This document shows, piece by piece, positions 34,504 through 43,250 of a stretch of DNA of 64,000 bases. A program made the translations under genes and the position numbers. Source of the stretch: Saccharicrinis sp050589685 (GTDB lineage: Bacteria > Bacteroidota > Bacteroidia > Bacteroidales > Marinilabiliaceae); contig NZ_JBNGOS010000008.1 of the NCBI RefSeq assembly GCF_050589685.1, forward strand, positions 124,001 through 188,000, given 5' to 3'. Position 1 is the first letter of the stretch, and every line of letters starts with the position of its first letter. The notes under the pieces are model-generated. The model saw only the letters and a program-made list of their open reading frames with translations. It was not told the origin of the DNA and searched no databases.

Positions 34504-35091
34504 TTAGAATCTTTTTCCGATTGAAACACCGAAAGAATAGGAAGAGTAATGTTCTTTAAAGTCATAAGAGAAAATAGGGGTTAATTCCCATCCTTGTGCA
34601 ATCTCAACTTCAAAATCGATACCTGCTTTTAACACCATAAACATTTCTGAATCTTCACCTTCAATAAATTCGGTTTCAATGCCTGGACCAGCAAAAATCC
34701 CCAACCTGTGCAATGGCTTGTAACGTGCAACAGCTGCTGTTACCAGAATATTATTTCGTAACAATTCATTATGTTGGTCGGTATGTATGTAATATTCATC
34801 CAGCTCAATATCGGCTAATACACCGAGGTCAAATTTTTTGGATAAGGTATAATAATATTCCGCTCCGATAGTCGGGATCCATTTCCCGGTGCTTTCCTGG
34901 TGAGTTTCGTGTTCGTAAAATGCTGCTTCAACATGGGTAAAACCGGCATAAAAGGCAACTTTATGTTTCCCGTGAACATTTTCGGGGCCGCTTTTACCGA
35001 CGTGAATATTTTCACCCTCATGATGTTGGGCAACTAAATTGTTGCTTGAAACTAAAACCAGGCTAAGTGCAATTAAATTAATCAATCTCAT
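34504..35091 (-). CDS. small outer-membrane beta-barrel protein
   Basis: A 195-aa exported protein: signal peptide 1-21 (MRLINLIALSLVLVSSNNLV, cleaved near VAQ), a His-rich segment with HHEGENIHVG and HGKHK, then about eight amphipathic strands ending in SFGVSIGKRF with the C-terminal Phe typical of outer-membrane barrels. His at several positions near the mature N-terminus might bind metal, but that is speculation. No family was recognised beyond porin-like. It is divergent from the AspT-like transporter gene with 333 bases between. Confidence 0.75.
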   Translation of the reverse strand: MRLINLIALSLVLVSSNNLVAQHHEGENIHVGKSGPENVHGKHKVAFYAGFTHVEAAFYEHETHQESTGKWIPTIGAEYYYTLSKKFDLGVLADIELDEYYIHTDQHNELLRNNILVTAAVARYKPLHRLGIFAGPGIETEFIEGEDSEMFMVLKAGIDFEVEIAQGWELTPIFSYDFKEHYSSYSFGVSIGKRF

Positions 35092-35424
35092 TTTTATTTT
35101 TTTTATAGGGGCTTTATTTAACGGACGGCAAATGTAAGAGAAATCGCTTTTAAGTGTTATTGCACACCATATTTGTTAACAATAATTAGCACTCCACCTA
35201 TGCCGACGGATCGCCTAATGGTTAAAAATTTATTCCCTGGTGTTTTAAGCTAATATTTAAGGTGCAGATATATAGTGAGATATGAAAATATGTAACTTAT
35301 GCACATATTTTCAGATGTTACAATGTTCAATTTTTAACTAATGTTAATAAACATTACAAAAAGGTATGCTCTATAATGAATACCTGATAAATAGTTATCT
35401 TTGGCGGCCTAATCTGATTTAATT
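35092..35424. other. 333-bp divergent intergenic region
   Basis: It contains a perfect 10-bp inverted repeat GAAAATATGT (35284-35293) / ACATATTTTC (35303-35312) with a 9-base loop and no T run, and a TATCTTTG box at 35396-35403, 21 bases before the transporter ATG. Confidence 0.5.
35396..35403 (+). promoter_or_regulatory. likely -7 box for the AspT-like transporter gene
   Basis: TATCTTTG matches TAnnTTTG; a start about 7 bases downstream leaves a leader of some 15 bases. No clear -33. Confidence 0.4.
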
Positions 35425-37020
35425 ATGTGGGAGTTTTTGCAGCAAGGGTATTTTGCCCTATTCGTTATTATTTGTTTGGGCTATATTATTGGAAATGCCA
35501 AATTTAAGGGAATATCACTCGATATTTCAGCAATTATTTTTGTAGCTCTTGTGTTCGGACATTATGGCTTGGTCATGCCGCCCATTATCGAAAAAATAGG
35601 GTTAATACTTTTTGTGTATACTATAGGTATTCAGGCTGGGCCGGGTTTCTTCGATTCCTTTAAAAAACAAGGCAGAACCTTAGTGGCAATGGCTGCCGTT
35701 GTAATTATTTCCGCTTCGGCACTTACTTATTTAGCTATAGTTTTATTTGATATTGAAGTGGCAGTGGCCATTGGTCTTTTAACCGGTGCGCTTACAAGTA
35801 CGCCAGGTTTGGCTGCGGCCATCGAAAGTACGGGCTCCACAGGTGTTTCCATTGGTTATGGTATCGCCTATCCTTTTGGGGTGATTGGTGTAATTTTGTT
35901 TGTTCGTCTGTACCCTAAATTTACAAGGGTTAATCTTCAAAAGGCAGAGGAAGATTACGAGAAATCATCCGAAGAAAGCTTTCCCGAAATATTTTATAGA
36001 CATTTTAAGGTAGAAAACGATAACGTTGCCGGTAAATCGATCGGTGAGCTAAGGGTTAGGACGATGACGCAAGGTGTGATCTCCCGTGTTAAAACAAATG
36101 GGGAACCACACGTTCCTTCTTCCCAAACTATACTGCACCAGGGAGATATTATCAAGGTGGTTGGTACCGAGGAGGCTCTAAAAAAAGTGGAACTTTTGAT
36201 TGGAAGCGAAACAAAAGAGGAAATTCCTTTGAAACAAGGCTACGAAATACAGTCGATACTTGTATCTAATGCCAACGTGGTTAACAAAACCATTAAGGAA
36301 ATATATCAGTGGACGGCTACTTACCATGTTACGATCACCAGGGTACGACGTTCAGGTATTGATATAACACCAACCCCAAACCTACGCTTACAAATGGGCG
36401 ATAAAATTAAAATATCGTGCAGCAAGGCGCATATGCAATTGGTAACCAAAATTTTTGGAGGTAACAGTAAAAAGCTATCAGATACTAACTTTTTTCCCAT
36501 TGCCGCAGGTATAGTGTTGGGATTCTTCCTGGGTAAATTTTCGCTCAATTTCGGCCATTCCTTTACTTTTTCGTTAGGGTTAACAGGGGGTGTGCTAACT
36601 GTAGCTATGATTTTAAGCCGGATTGGAAAAACAGGGCCGATCATTTGGTCCATGTCGGGGGGCGCTAACCAACTGCTGCGGACGCTTGGACTGATGTTTT
36701 TTTTAGCTGGCGTCGGAACAAAAGCGGGTGCTCATATTGTCGAAACGTTTAATCAATATGGCTTCACTTTGTTTTTAGTTGGGGGCGGACTTACACTTAT
36801 CCCCATGATACTGGGGGCTGCGGTTGCGCAATGGGCATTTAAGGTTAATGTTCTTTCAATGTTGGGGGCATTAACCGGATCAATGACAAGTACGCCCGGG
36901 TTGGCGGCCGTGGATCCCATGACAGAAACCAATGCGCCATCCATAGCATATGCCACGGTTTATCCAGTAGCAATGGTGTTGTTGATTATTTGCGTTCAAA
37001 TATTAGCCTCGTTGGGTTAA
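35425..37020 (+). CDS. AspT/YidE/YbjL-family antiporter-like transporter
   Basis: A 531-aa membrane protein of the aspartate:alanine exchanger family. Two homologous transmembrane halves each carry the signature GALTSTPGLAAA-like loop: LLTGALTSTPGLAAAIEST near 128-146 and LGALTGSMTSTPGLAAVDP near 484-502. Between them lie two cytosolic RCK/TrkA-C domains (about 190-360; IGELRVRTMTQGVISRV, LRLQMGDKIKISC), usually ligand sensors. Substrate is unknown; true AspT needs an aspartate decarboxylase, which is not nearby. Its stop overlaps by 4 bases the 3' end of the convergent aminotransferase-like gene. Confidence 0.9.
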   Translation: MWEFLQQGYFALFVIICLGYIIGNAKFKGISLDISAIIFVALVFGHYGLVMPPIIEKIGLILFVYTIGIQAGPGFFDSFKKQGRTLVAMAAVVIISASALTYLAIVLFDIEVAVAIGLLTGALTSTPGLAAAIESTGSTGVSIGYGIAYPFGVIGVILFVRLYPKFTRVNLQKAEEDYEKSSEESFPEIFYRHFKVENDNVAGKSIGELRVRTMTQGVISRVKTNGEPHVPSSQTILHQGDIIKVVGTEEALKKVELLIGSETKEEIPLKQGYEIQSILVSNANVVNKTIKEIYQWTATYHVTITRVRRSGIDITPTPNLRLQMGDKIKISCSKAHMQLVTKIFGGNSKKLSDTNFFPIAAGIVLGFFLGKFSLNFGHSFTFSLGLTGGVLTVAMILSRIGKTGPIIWSMSGGANQLLRTLGLMFFLAGVGTKAGAHIVETFNQYGFTLFLVGGGLTLIPMILGAAVAQWAFKVNVLSMLGALTGSMTSTPGLAAVDPMTETNAPSIAYATVYPVAMVLLIICVQILASLG

Positions 37021-38150
37021 ATGCTTTTTAATCTGTTTGCTGCATCAATAATCTGTTCGTCGCTTAATGATAAATTAATTTGCAGGAATTTCTTTTTGCT
37101 TTTCTCGCGATAATAGAAACTGATGGGAACTGTAGCAATATCCTGCTCCCGAATCAATTTGTAGGCCATGTCCACATCGCTTTTGTCAATAGGCGTTTCA
37201 AAACTTATCAATTGAAAATAGGTTCCCTTGCTAGGGATGGCTTTGATCTTGGAGTCTTCTATGATAGACAGAAATAAATCCCTTTTCTTTTGGTAAAATG
37301 CTGCAAGTTGATTGAAACTACTTTGCTGATTAATATATTCTGCGATTGCCATTTGGTAAGGCAAATTAATGCCTTCCCCAACAATGTCAATTATTTTACG
37401 TAATTCATTGGTTAGTTTGGCCGAAGCCATGCAATATCCAATATGCCAATTGGGAATATTCAGTGTTTCGTTGAACGAGGATACAATAATGCTACGTTCC
37501 CTTAACAACGGGTAAAGTGCGATACTCTGGTGCATTTCACCGTCAAACACGATATGCTCGAACGATTCGTCAGCTATAACCACAATGTTGGTGCCGTTCA
37601 GGATTTTCTGAAGACGTATCATGTCCAATTCAGACATGGTTGAACCAGTAGGGAAGTGAGGTGAATTAATAATAATCATGCGGGTGGTGGTGGAAATTAA
37701 TTTTTGTACCTCTTCCCATTCCACATGAAAATCGGGCGGACGTAAGGTAACGGTTACAGGACGTGCACCTGTCGTTTCAATGGCTTGCTCGTAGCTTCTG
37801 TGGGTGGGTTCAAACACCAGTACCTCATCTCCTTCTTTCAGAAAGGCCATAATGGCAGCAAAAATACTTTGTTTAACCCCGGAGGTAATGGTAACCTCCG
37901 TTTCCGGATCGTATCTGTGATCGTATAACTTGGAGGTCTTGGCTGAAATGGACGCTCTTAAGTCCATCAAACCAAACCTGGGCGAAGGATAGTTTGCATT
38001 AGGAAGAACTTTGTTAAGCAATATTTGCTCCAACTTTGAGTTGCATTTCACATACGAATGGCTTTCTGCTAAATTTAGCAACGACGTTTCCCGGGCATAT
38101 TCAATAATAGCCTTTGGCGATGTCAGGTTATCTGTATTGTGTGTAATCAT
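37017..38150 (-). CDS. aminotransferase-fold protein with degenerate PLP site
   Basis: A 377-aa fold-type I protein close to class I/II aminotransferases (methionine aminotransferase/YbdL-like): NYPSPRFGLMDLRASISAK, GDEVLVFEPTHRSYEQAI, ARPVTVTLRPPDF, VVIADESFEHIVFDG and NWHIGYCMAS align well. The catalytic residues do not. The Schiff-base Lys of the usual SFSKT reads SFNET, so Glu228; the Asn of NPHNPTG is Phe166; the Tyr after the conserved Asp194-Glu is Phe197; the phosphate-binding Arg/Lys of GWxxGY is His236; and the substrate Arg near the C-terminus is Gln357. Asp194 remains. I therefore infer a protein without ordinary transamination activity, although the frame is intact and full-length. 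The DNA at 37467-37469 confirms the Glu codon. Confidence 0.88.
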   Translation of the reverse strand: MITHNTDNLTSPKAIIEYARETSLLNLAESHSYVKCNSKLEQILLNKVLPNANYPSPRFGLMDLRASISAKTSKLYDHRYDPETEVTITSGVKQSIFAAIMAFLKEGDEVLVFEPTHRSYEQAIETTGARPVTVTLRPPDFHVEWEEVQKLISTTTRMIIINSPHFPTGSTMSELDMIRLQKILNGTNIVVIADESFEHIVFDGEMHQSIALYPLLRERSIIVSSFNETLNIPNWHIGYCMASAKLTNELRKIIDIVGEGINLPYQMAIAEYINQQSSFNQLAAFYQKKRDLFLSIIEDSKIKAIPSKGTYFQLISFETPIDKSDVDMAYKLIREQDIATVPISFYYREKSKKKFLQINLSLSDEQIIDAANRLKSI

Positions 38151-38375
38151 ATTAATTATAGTTCTAGTACGTAGTTTGGTTATTTGTTTTAATCGTCAAT
38201 CTTTCGAAAATACAAAAGTTAACGCTTTATTGTTATGGGTTTTACCATGGCTTAAAATAGTTTTTACGCACTAATTTTTAGTCAAAGGCAAAGCAATTTA
38301 CAAAAGTTTTTTCTATAAATAATCCTTAAGGGATGGATTTACATTAATATTACGCCAAAGGCATGTTTTTTTCTA

Positions 38376-39104
38376 CTATCGGAATAATTCCTTTAATACT
38401 TCAAGTGACTTTATGTTGGAAAAACCGGCAAGGTGCAGCTGGTAATACTCCAACATTTTCTCGATAAAATTTATTCTCTCATCCTGACTAATTCGAATGC
38501 GCTCAAGCTCATCAATTCCGGTTTTTTCCAGTAGGAGTAGAATAGCAGTTTCGGAGTGGTTCATATAATGCGGGTGTGCAGGTTCGGATTGCTGAAACAA
38601 GCCTTTTTTCAAATCAAAATATTTGCAGCCCTCAATATTCTGGAAATGTGGGTAAAAACCCAATGGGCGCGTTAATCGGAACAATAAAAAAAGATGAAAA
38701 TTTTGGACCCCAAGCAAATGACTGTCGAGGATGGATATAGACTGATGCAAAAAATCAAATAAACTTTCTTCTCTTTTGTCCTCTTGTTTTAGCGCTTTGT
38801 TGAGCACTTCGGCAATAAAAAAAGCCAGGCTTCGCCTCACAGGTTCAAACGGTATTTGCGTAAATGGGGTGTTCACCTTAAAATCCTTGATTCGATGCAT
38901 CGTTTTTTTATCGTTATGGTACACTTCAAGGTCTAACAGCGTAAGCGGTTGTAGGAAAACATTTTTTCCCTTGTTTTTTCGGCTCCTAACCTGATTGATC
39001 ATATAGGACTGTAGACCGAATCTTTGGGTATAAATGTGGGAGATGATACTCGACTCGGCATATCGTGTGTAGTTTAAAACTATTCCTTTGGTTGACTCAA
39101 TCAT
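38376..39104 (-). CDS. recO: DNA repair protein RecO
   Basis: A 242-aa recombination mediator that loads RecA with RecR on SSB-coated single strands. The N-terminal OB fold (1-80) starts ESTKGIVLNYTRYAESSIIS and includes LQPLTLLDLEVYH; the helical C-terminal domain has the FHLFLLFRLTRPLGFYPHF landmark. The four zinc cysteines of some RecO proteins are reduced to a single Cys here, as is common in Bacteroidota. A minus-strand TATTTTTG at 39121-39128 is a plausible -7 box. Confidence 0.92.
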   Translation of the reverse strand: MIESTKGIVLNYTRYAESSIISHIYTQRFGLQSYMINQVRSRKNKGKNVFLQPLTLLDLEVYHNDKKTMHRIKDFKVNTPFTQIPFEPVRRSLAFFIAEVLNKALKQEDKREESLFDFLHQSISILDSHLLGVQNFHLFLLFRLTRPLGFYPHFQNIEGCKYFDLKKGLFQQSEPAHPHYMNHSETAILLLLEKTGIDELERIRISQDERINFIEKMLEYYQLHLAGFSNIKSLEVLKELFR

Positions 39105-39152
39105 TTAGGCATATTTAATACAAAAATACCATTAATTTTTCCAAAAAATATA

Positions 39153-40586
39153 TTACATCGCTAAATTCAGGTGGATATAGAAACCACTTACACCAAATTT
39201 ATTGATTGAATAATTAAGTGAGACAACTTTGTCGTAGTAGGTAACTAAGTCTAATCCAATACCATAACTGTATAAAAAAGAGTTGCTTAATGTATTGGTA
39301 ATGCCGGGATTACCTTTATGGGCATACCCTCCGTCGGCAAAAGCTTTTAGATACAGAGCGTAATGGAATTTCGAAAACTGATTAAGATCGATAAAATTGA
39401 GGTAAGCTGTTTTTGTCGGGATCAGTTCAAATGATATTTTCTGTTTGCTATAGGCAAAACTGGTGCCGTCGATAACGTTGTATTCATAACCGTTTAAAAA
39501 CTCGTTGTATCCCAACTCGGAATTAACAATTAAAGGCTTGTTATCGGATGTGTTCATTATGCCTCCCATATTCCAACCGTAGTATAGTCGATTGGATATC
39601 ATTCCGTAATGTTGGAATTTAAGGATAAAAGTAAGATTGGAGTAGCTGTTGGAGATAATACCCAGACCATTCTGCATTATGGTTCCTTCAACCATACTGC
39701 CTTTTATCGGGTAAGATTTATTGTCGCGTTTATCAAGATTATAGGTGTAAGCCAGGTTCAAATAGGTTAAGGATGTATTTCCGTGAGGTAAATAGTCGGG
39801 GTTGAGGGCTGCCAGCGTGTCTTTAATGTGAAAGGCATCATGGCCCAGAGTTAACCTATGGCGATGATAGAATTTATGGCGATAATTTAACATGAAACGC
39901 GACTTCCATTTTTGTTGCAGAATGGCATGGTTCGATTTAATATATACGGGCTCATTGTTTATAATATCATAGGATACTTGGTTGTTAACGTGATATCCCA
40001 GTGCCGAGCCCCAACTAATACGATTGTTATAATCGGCGGACTTATAATATAGAACAACCTCGTTCAAATAACCCAGCCTCAATTTCATTTTAAAGGTCTC
40101 ATTCATGCCCCTGAAGTTAAGCCGCTTAAGGTAAAGGCCGTAATTTATCCTCGACCAGTCTCCGTTTTCCAAAAAGGAACTGAAATTTCGGCCGGCGTGT
40201 TCAAAAATGGGTAGAGCCCATAAATACCAGCGTTCGTCCACTTTTACTTCAAAGGCGATCTCGTTATTGGAGATCAGCCAATAGTCGATGTACACGAAAT
40301 TAAACAGAGAGGTATTGTGAAGGTTCTGACGCGATCCGCCAACCAAATCGTATAATTTGGAGGTAGGTAACCGAGAGTTTTTTTTGAATAGCAGTTCGTT
40401 CAAGATTACTCTAGCTTTGGTTTTTTTATTGCCCGCCAAATATATTTTTGCAACCAGCAGGGTGTCTGCAGCCTTGGAAAGATCGATAGCTACCGTATTA
40501 TTATTTGCATGTAGCTGGCTTGCGAAAAGGCAAAAAAAACAAAACAGTAAAATTTTAAACTTTTTATATATTAAGAAATATGTCAA
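39153..40586 (-). CDS. BamA/Omp85-like outer membrane protein with one POTRA-like domain
   Basis: A 477-aa protein: signal peptide 1-27 (FKILLFCFFCLFASQLHA), a single POTRA-like segment (about 45-125; VAKIYLAGNKKTKARVILNE, then FNFVYIDYWLISNNEIAFEV), then a beta-barrel of about 350 residues (LRLGYLNEVVLYY, LAYTYNLDKRDNKSYPIKGS) ending IHLNLAM. The barrel motif with RDNxxYPxxG is the Omp85 surface-antigen pattern. Full-length BamA has five POTRAs, so this is a short accessory Omp85 protein of unknown cargo. It follows the CBS gene by 15 bases. Confidence 0.85.
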   Translation of the reverse strand: MTYFLIYKKFKILLFCFFCLFASQLHANNNTVAIDLSKAADTLLVAKIYLAGNKKTKARVILNELLFKKNSRLPTSKLYDLVGGSRQNLHNTSLFNFVYIDYWLISNNEIAFEVKVDERWYLWALPIFEHAGRNFSSFLENGDWSRINYGLYLKRLNFRGMNETFKMKLRLGYLNEVVLYYKSADYNNRISWGSALGYHVNNQVSYDIINNEPVYIKSNHAILQQKWKSRFMLNYRHKFYHRHRLTLGHDAFHIKDTLAALNPDYLPHGNTSLTYLNLAYTYNLDKRDNKSYPIKGSMVEGTIMQNGLGIISNSYSNLTFILKFQHYGMISNRLYYGWNMGGIMNTSDNKPLIVNSELGYNEFLNGYEYNVIDGTSFAYSKQKISFELIPTKTAYLNFIDLNQFSKFHYALYLKAFADGGYAHKGNPGITNTLSNSFLYSYGIGLDLVTYYDKVVSLNYSINKFGVSGFYIHLNLAM

Positions 40587-40601
40587 CTACACAGGTTATC
40601 T

Positions 40602-41267
40602 TTATACATTCAGATACCTTATCAAGGCATCATAGTTCTTCTTAATAATTTCATCAACAGTATTATGTTCTGAATATGAGGCTGTCACCGTATAATCATA
40701 TCGGTCAAAAGCTCTAAGCACAGGGGTTATGTCTTCCCTGTTAAGTTTGATGGTAATTTTTAAGGTATCGCTTTTTTCGTCATGGTTCAGGTAGAAGCTT
40801 AATACTTTGGTATCAGAGTCTTCAATGATCCTGGCTATTTCGGAAATTGAATAATCATACGAGGGCACTTCTATTTCCACAATTCCACCTGGCGTATGAA
40901 CCGCAATTAAATCGGCAAAATTCTTTAACAAATCGGTTTGCGTTATCAAACCCAAATATTCTTTTTGGTTGGTCAATACCGGAACCACTGTCAATTGCAG
41001 TCTCGAAGCCACTTCGATCACAGAGTAAATATGTTGATCGTAAGTTACGTATGGGGCGGTTAACGACAATTGATGGTTTCCCAACGGTTCTTCGGGTTTG
41101 TTCAGGTCAAAAATATCCGTATCGGTCACCAGGCCAAGCAACTGCTTGTTGTTGACAATGGGCAGGTGCGAGACCCTAAAAACCTCCATCCAGTTCAAGG
41201 CATCCAGGCCGGAATCTGAGGTTCGTAATGCGGGAACTATATCTGATATCAAATCTTTTGCTAACAT
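40602..41267 (-). CDS. CBS-domain protein with ACT-like C-terminus
   Basis: A 221-aa cytosolic protein with two CBS motifs (1-60: VSHLPIVNNKQLLGLVTDTD; 70-130: LTVVPVLTNQKEYLGLITQTD) and a C-terminal ACT-like fold (138-205; SISEIARIIEDSDTKVLSFY). CBS pairs bind adenine nucleotides and control partner proteins. In many Bacteroidota this gene sits next to NAD kinase and pdxJ; here nadK is absent and pdxJ is divergent 233 bases away. It is probably co-transcribed with the BamA-like gene. Confidence 0.9.
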   Translation of the reverse strand: MLAKDLISDIVPALRTSDSGLDALNWMEVFRVSHLPIVNNKQLLGLVTDTDIFDLNKPEEPLGNHQLSLTAPYVTYDQHIYSVIEVASRLQLTVVPVLTNQKEYLGLITQTDLLKNFADLIAVHTPGGIVEIEVPSYDYSISEIARIIEDSDTKVLSFYLNHDEKSDTLKITIKLNREDITPVLRAFDRYDYTVTASYSEHNTVDEIIKKNYDALIRYLNV

Positions 41268-41500
41268 ACAACAGTTTCAAGAAATACTCTTAACTTTGTG
41301 TTCTATTTAAATTGTTTCCTGCTACCTTTTAGCTGGAGCCATTTTAAACGGAACGAAGGAGAGGCATTTGATTTCTCCTTTTTTTATAGTACTCAGGATA
41401 AATTTACTTGCATAATATGAAACAATCAAATGATTGATTGGTTTATTTATGACTTTTAGACTAACGTCCTGTGGATGATGACAAAATAGAATAGAATAAG

Positions 41501-42220
41501 ATGACAAAATTAAGTGTAAATATTAACAAAATAGCCACTTTAAGAAACTCGAGAGGTGGTAATCAACCCAACGTGCTAAAAACTACCATTGATGTTCAGG
41601 AGTTTGGTGCAGAAGGTGTTACGGTTCATCCTAGACCGGACGAAAGACATATTCGGTACCAGGATGTGATTGATATTAAGCCTATTATTGTAACGGAATT
41701 TAATATTGAAGGCTATCCTTCAGCGAAATTTATCGACTTGGTGAAAAAGGTTAAGCCCAATCAGGTTACGTTAGTGCCCGATCCGCCGGAAGCACTTACT
41801 TCAAATGCAGGTTGGGACACTATAAAGAATCAATCTTTTTTGCAGGAGGTTATTGCTGAATTTAGTGAGGCCGGTATTCGTACTTCAATTTTTATTGATA
41901 CCGATTTGGTTAATATTGCTAATGCCCCCAAAACCAATGCCGACAGGGTAGAGCTGTACACAGAGCCTTATGCCGCTATGTACGCTAAAGACAGGGAAGC
42001 AGCAGTAGCCCCCTTTGTTGCAGCTGCTGAAATGGCCAGAAAAGGAGGGCTGAAAATCAATGCGGGTCATGATCTGAGCTTGGAGAACCTGAAGTTCTTC
42101 TCTGAGAAAATACCTTTTTTGGCGGAGGTATCAATTGGTCATGCATTAATCTGTGATGCACTGTATATGGGTCTCGAGAAAACGATACAGCTATACAAAC
42201 AGCAGTTGCGTAGGCTGTAG
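41501..42220 (+). CDS. pdxJ: pyridoxine 5'-phosphate synthase
   Basis: A 239-aa TIM-barrel enzyme that closes the vitamin B6 ring from 1-deoxyxylulose 5-phosphate and aminoacetone phosphate. Seen: LSVNINKIATLRNSRGGNQP, GVTVHPRPDERHIR, TEFNIEGYP, QVTLVPDPPE, SIFIDTD, ELYTEPYA, INAGHDLSLENL and the terminal EVSIGHALICDAL. Length and motifs are complete. This is the only B6-biosynthesis gene in the window. Confidence 0.96.
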   Translation: MTKLSVNINKIATLRNSRGGNQPNVLKTTIDVQEFGAEGVTVHPRPDERHIRYQDVIDIKPIIVTEFNIEGYPSAKFIDLVKKVKPNQVTLVPDPPEALTSNAGWDTIKNQSFLQEVIAEFSEAGIRTSIFIDTDLVNIANAPKTNADRVELYTEPYAAMYAKDREAAVAPFVAAAEMARKGGLKINAGHDLSLENLKFFSEKIPFLAEVSIGHALICDALYMGLEKTIQLYKQQLRRL

Positions 42221-42304
42221 TGAATTTCTGAAACAGAAAATATTCAGGAACGGTTGTTTGTTTGCATAGTGCAAGTGAAGAACCGTTTTTTTAATGATAC
42301 GATT

Positions 42305-43114
42305 ATGGAACTATTCTTTCGGGAACTGGGACAGGGAAATACAAACCTGGTTATAATTCACGGACTTTACGGGTCTTCCGACAATTGGTTGAGCATAGCA
42401 AGGTTGTTGGAGGATAAGTTCAGGATATTTATTATCGATCAACGAAATCACGGGCAATCGCCCCATTGCGATGATATGAGCTATTCGCTGATGGCGGATG
42501 ACATCAAGCGTTTTATGCAACAGCAAAAGCTGGACAAAACTATAATTATGGGACACTCCATGGGTGGAAAAACCGCTATGGCTTTTGCCTTGCAGTACCC
42601 GGATTTGGTAGAGAAACTGGTGATTCTGGACATTGCACCAAAATCGTATGGTAGTTTCAGCAACTATGCGAAAATTACTAATGATCACAGATCTATTGTT
42701 GATGCCTTGCTCTCGATTAATCCATCGGAATATACATCGCGAAGTTCGATCGACAAAGCTTTGAAGGACAAAATTCCAAACCAAATGGTACGTTCGTTTT
42801 TGCTAAAAAATATCGGGAGAGACCCGAATAAACAATTGAAATGGAAATTGAATATTCAAGCTATCTCCAATAACCTGGTTAAAATAATGGATGGCGTTGC
42901 CGAATTTGAAGCAGCCAAAGCGTTTCCTGAAGAGAAGGCAGTCGTATTAATTCGGGGTGCTAATTCAACGTACGTGCTGGATGAGGACATGCAGCAGGTA
43001 CGCAAATATTTCCCCTCGGCACAATTGGCCGATATTCCTAATGCTGGTCATTGGCTTCATGCAGAACAAACCGAGTTGTTTATAAAAACAGTAAGGTATT
43101 TTTTGGATGTTTAA
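42305..43114 (+). CDS. alpha/beta-hydrolase (YbfF-type esterase)
   Basis: A 269-aa serine hydrolase. Seen: oxyanion-hole region VIIHGLYGSSDNWLSIAR, IIDQRNHGQSPH, nucleophile elbow GHSMGGKTAM, the acidic residue region RGANSTYV and catalytic His in NAGHWLHAEQTE. The closest familiar family is YbfF/ABHD11, acyl-CoA or short-ester hydrolases. The start is taken at ATG 42305 (MELFFREL); the frame extends 17 codons upstream without similarity. It is 84 bases after pdxJ, and could be co-transcribed. Confidence 0.9.
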   Translation: MELFFRELGQGNTNLVIIHGLYGSSDNWLSIARLLEDKFRIFIIDQRNHGQSPHCDDMSYSLMADDIKRFMQQQKLDKTIIMGHSMGGKTAMAFALQYPDLVEKLVILDIAPKSYGSFSNYAKITNDHRSIVDALLSINPSEYTSRSSIDKALKDKIPNQMVRSFLLKNIGRDPNKQLKWKLNIQAISNNLVKIMDGVAEFEAAKAFPEEKAVVLIRGANSTYVLDEDMQQVRKYFPSAQLADIPNAGHWLHAEQTELFIKTVRYFLDV

Positions 43115-43250
43115 ATCCTGATAAGATAACCCTTTATTGTTGCCTGTTAATTGGTAAAAAAATAATATATTATCAATTTTACGTATGTACCTTAGCACCA
43201 ATATTCTGCCATTTTTTGGCAAAATATCGGGGATAAGGTACCAAAATGTT

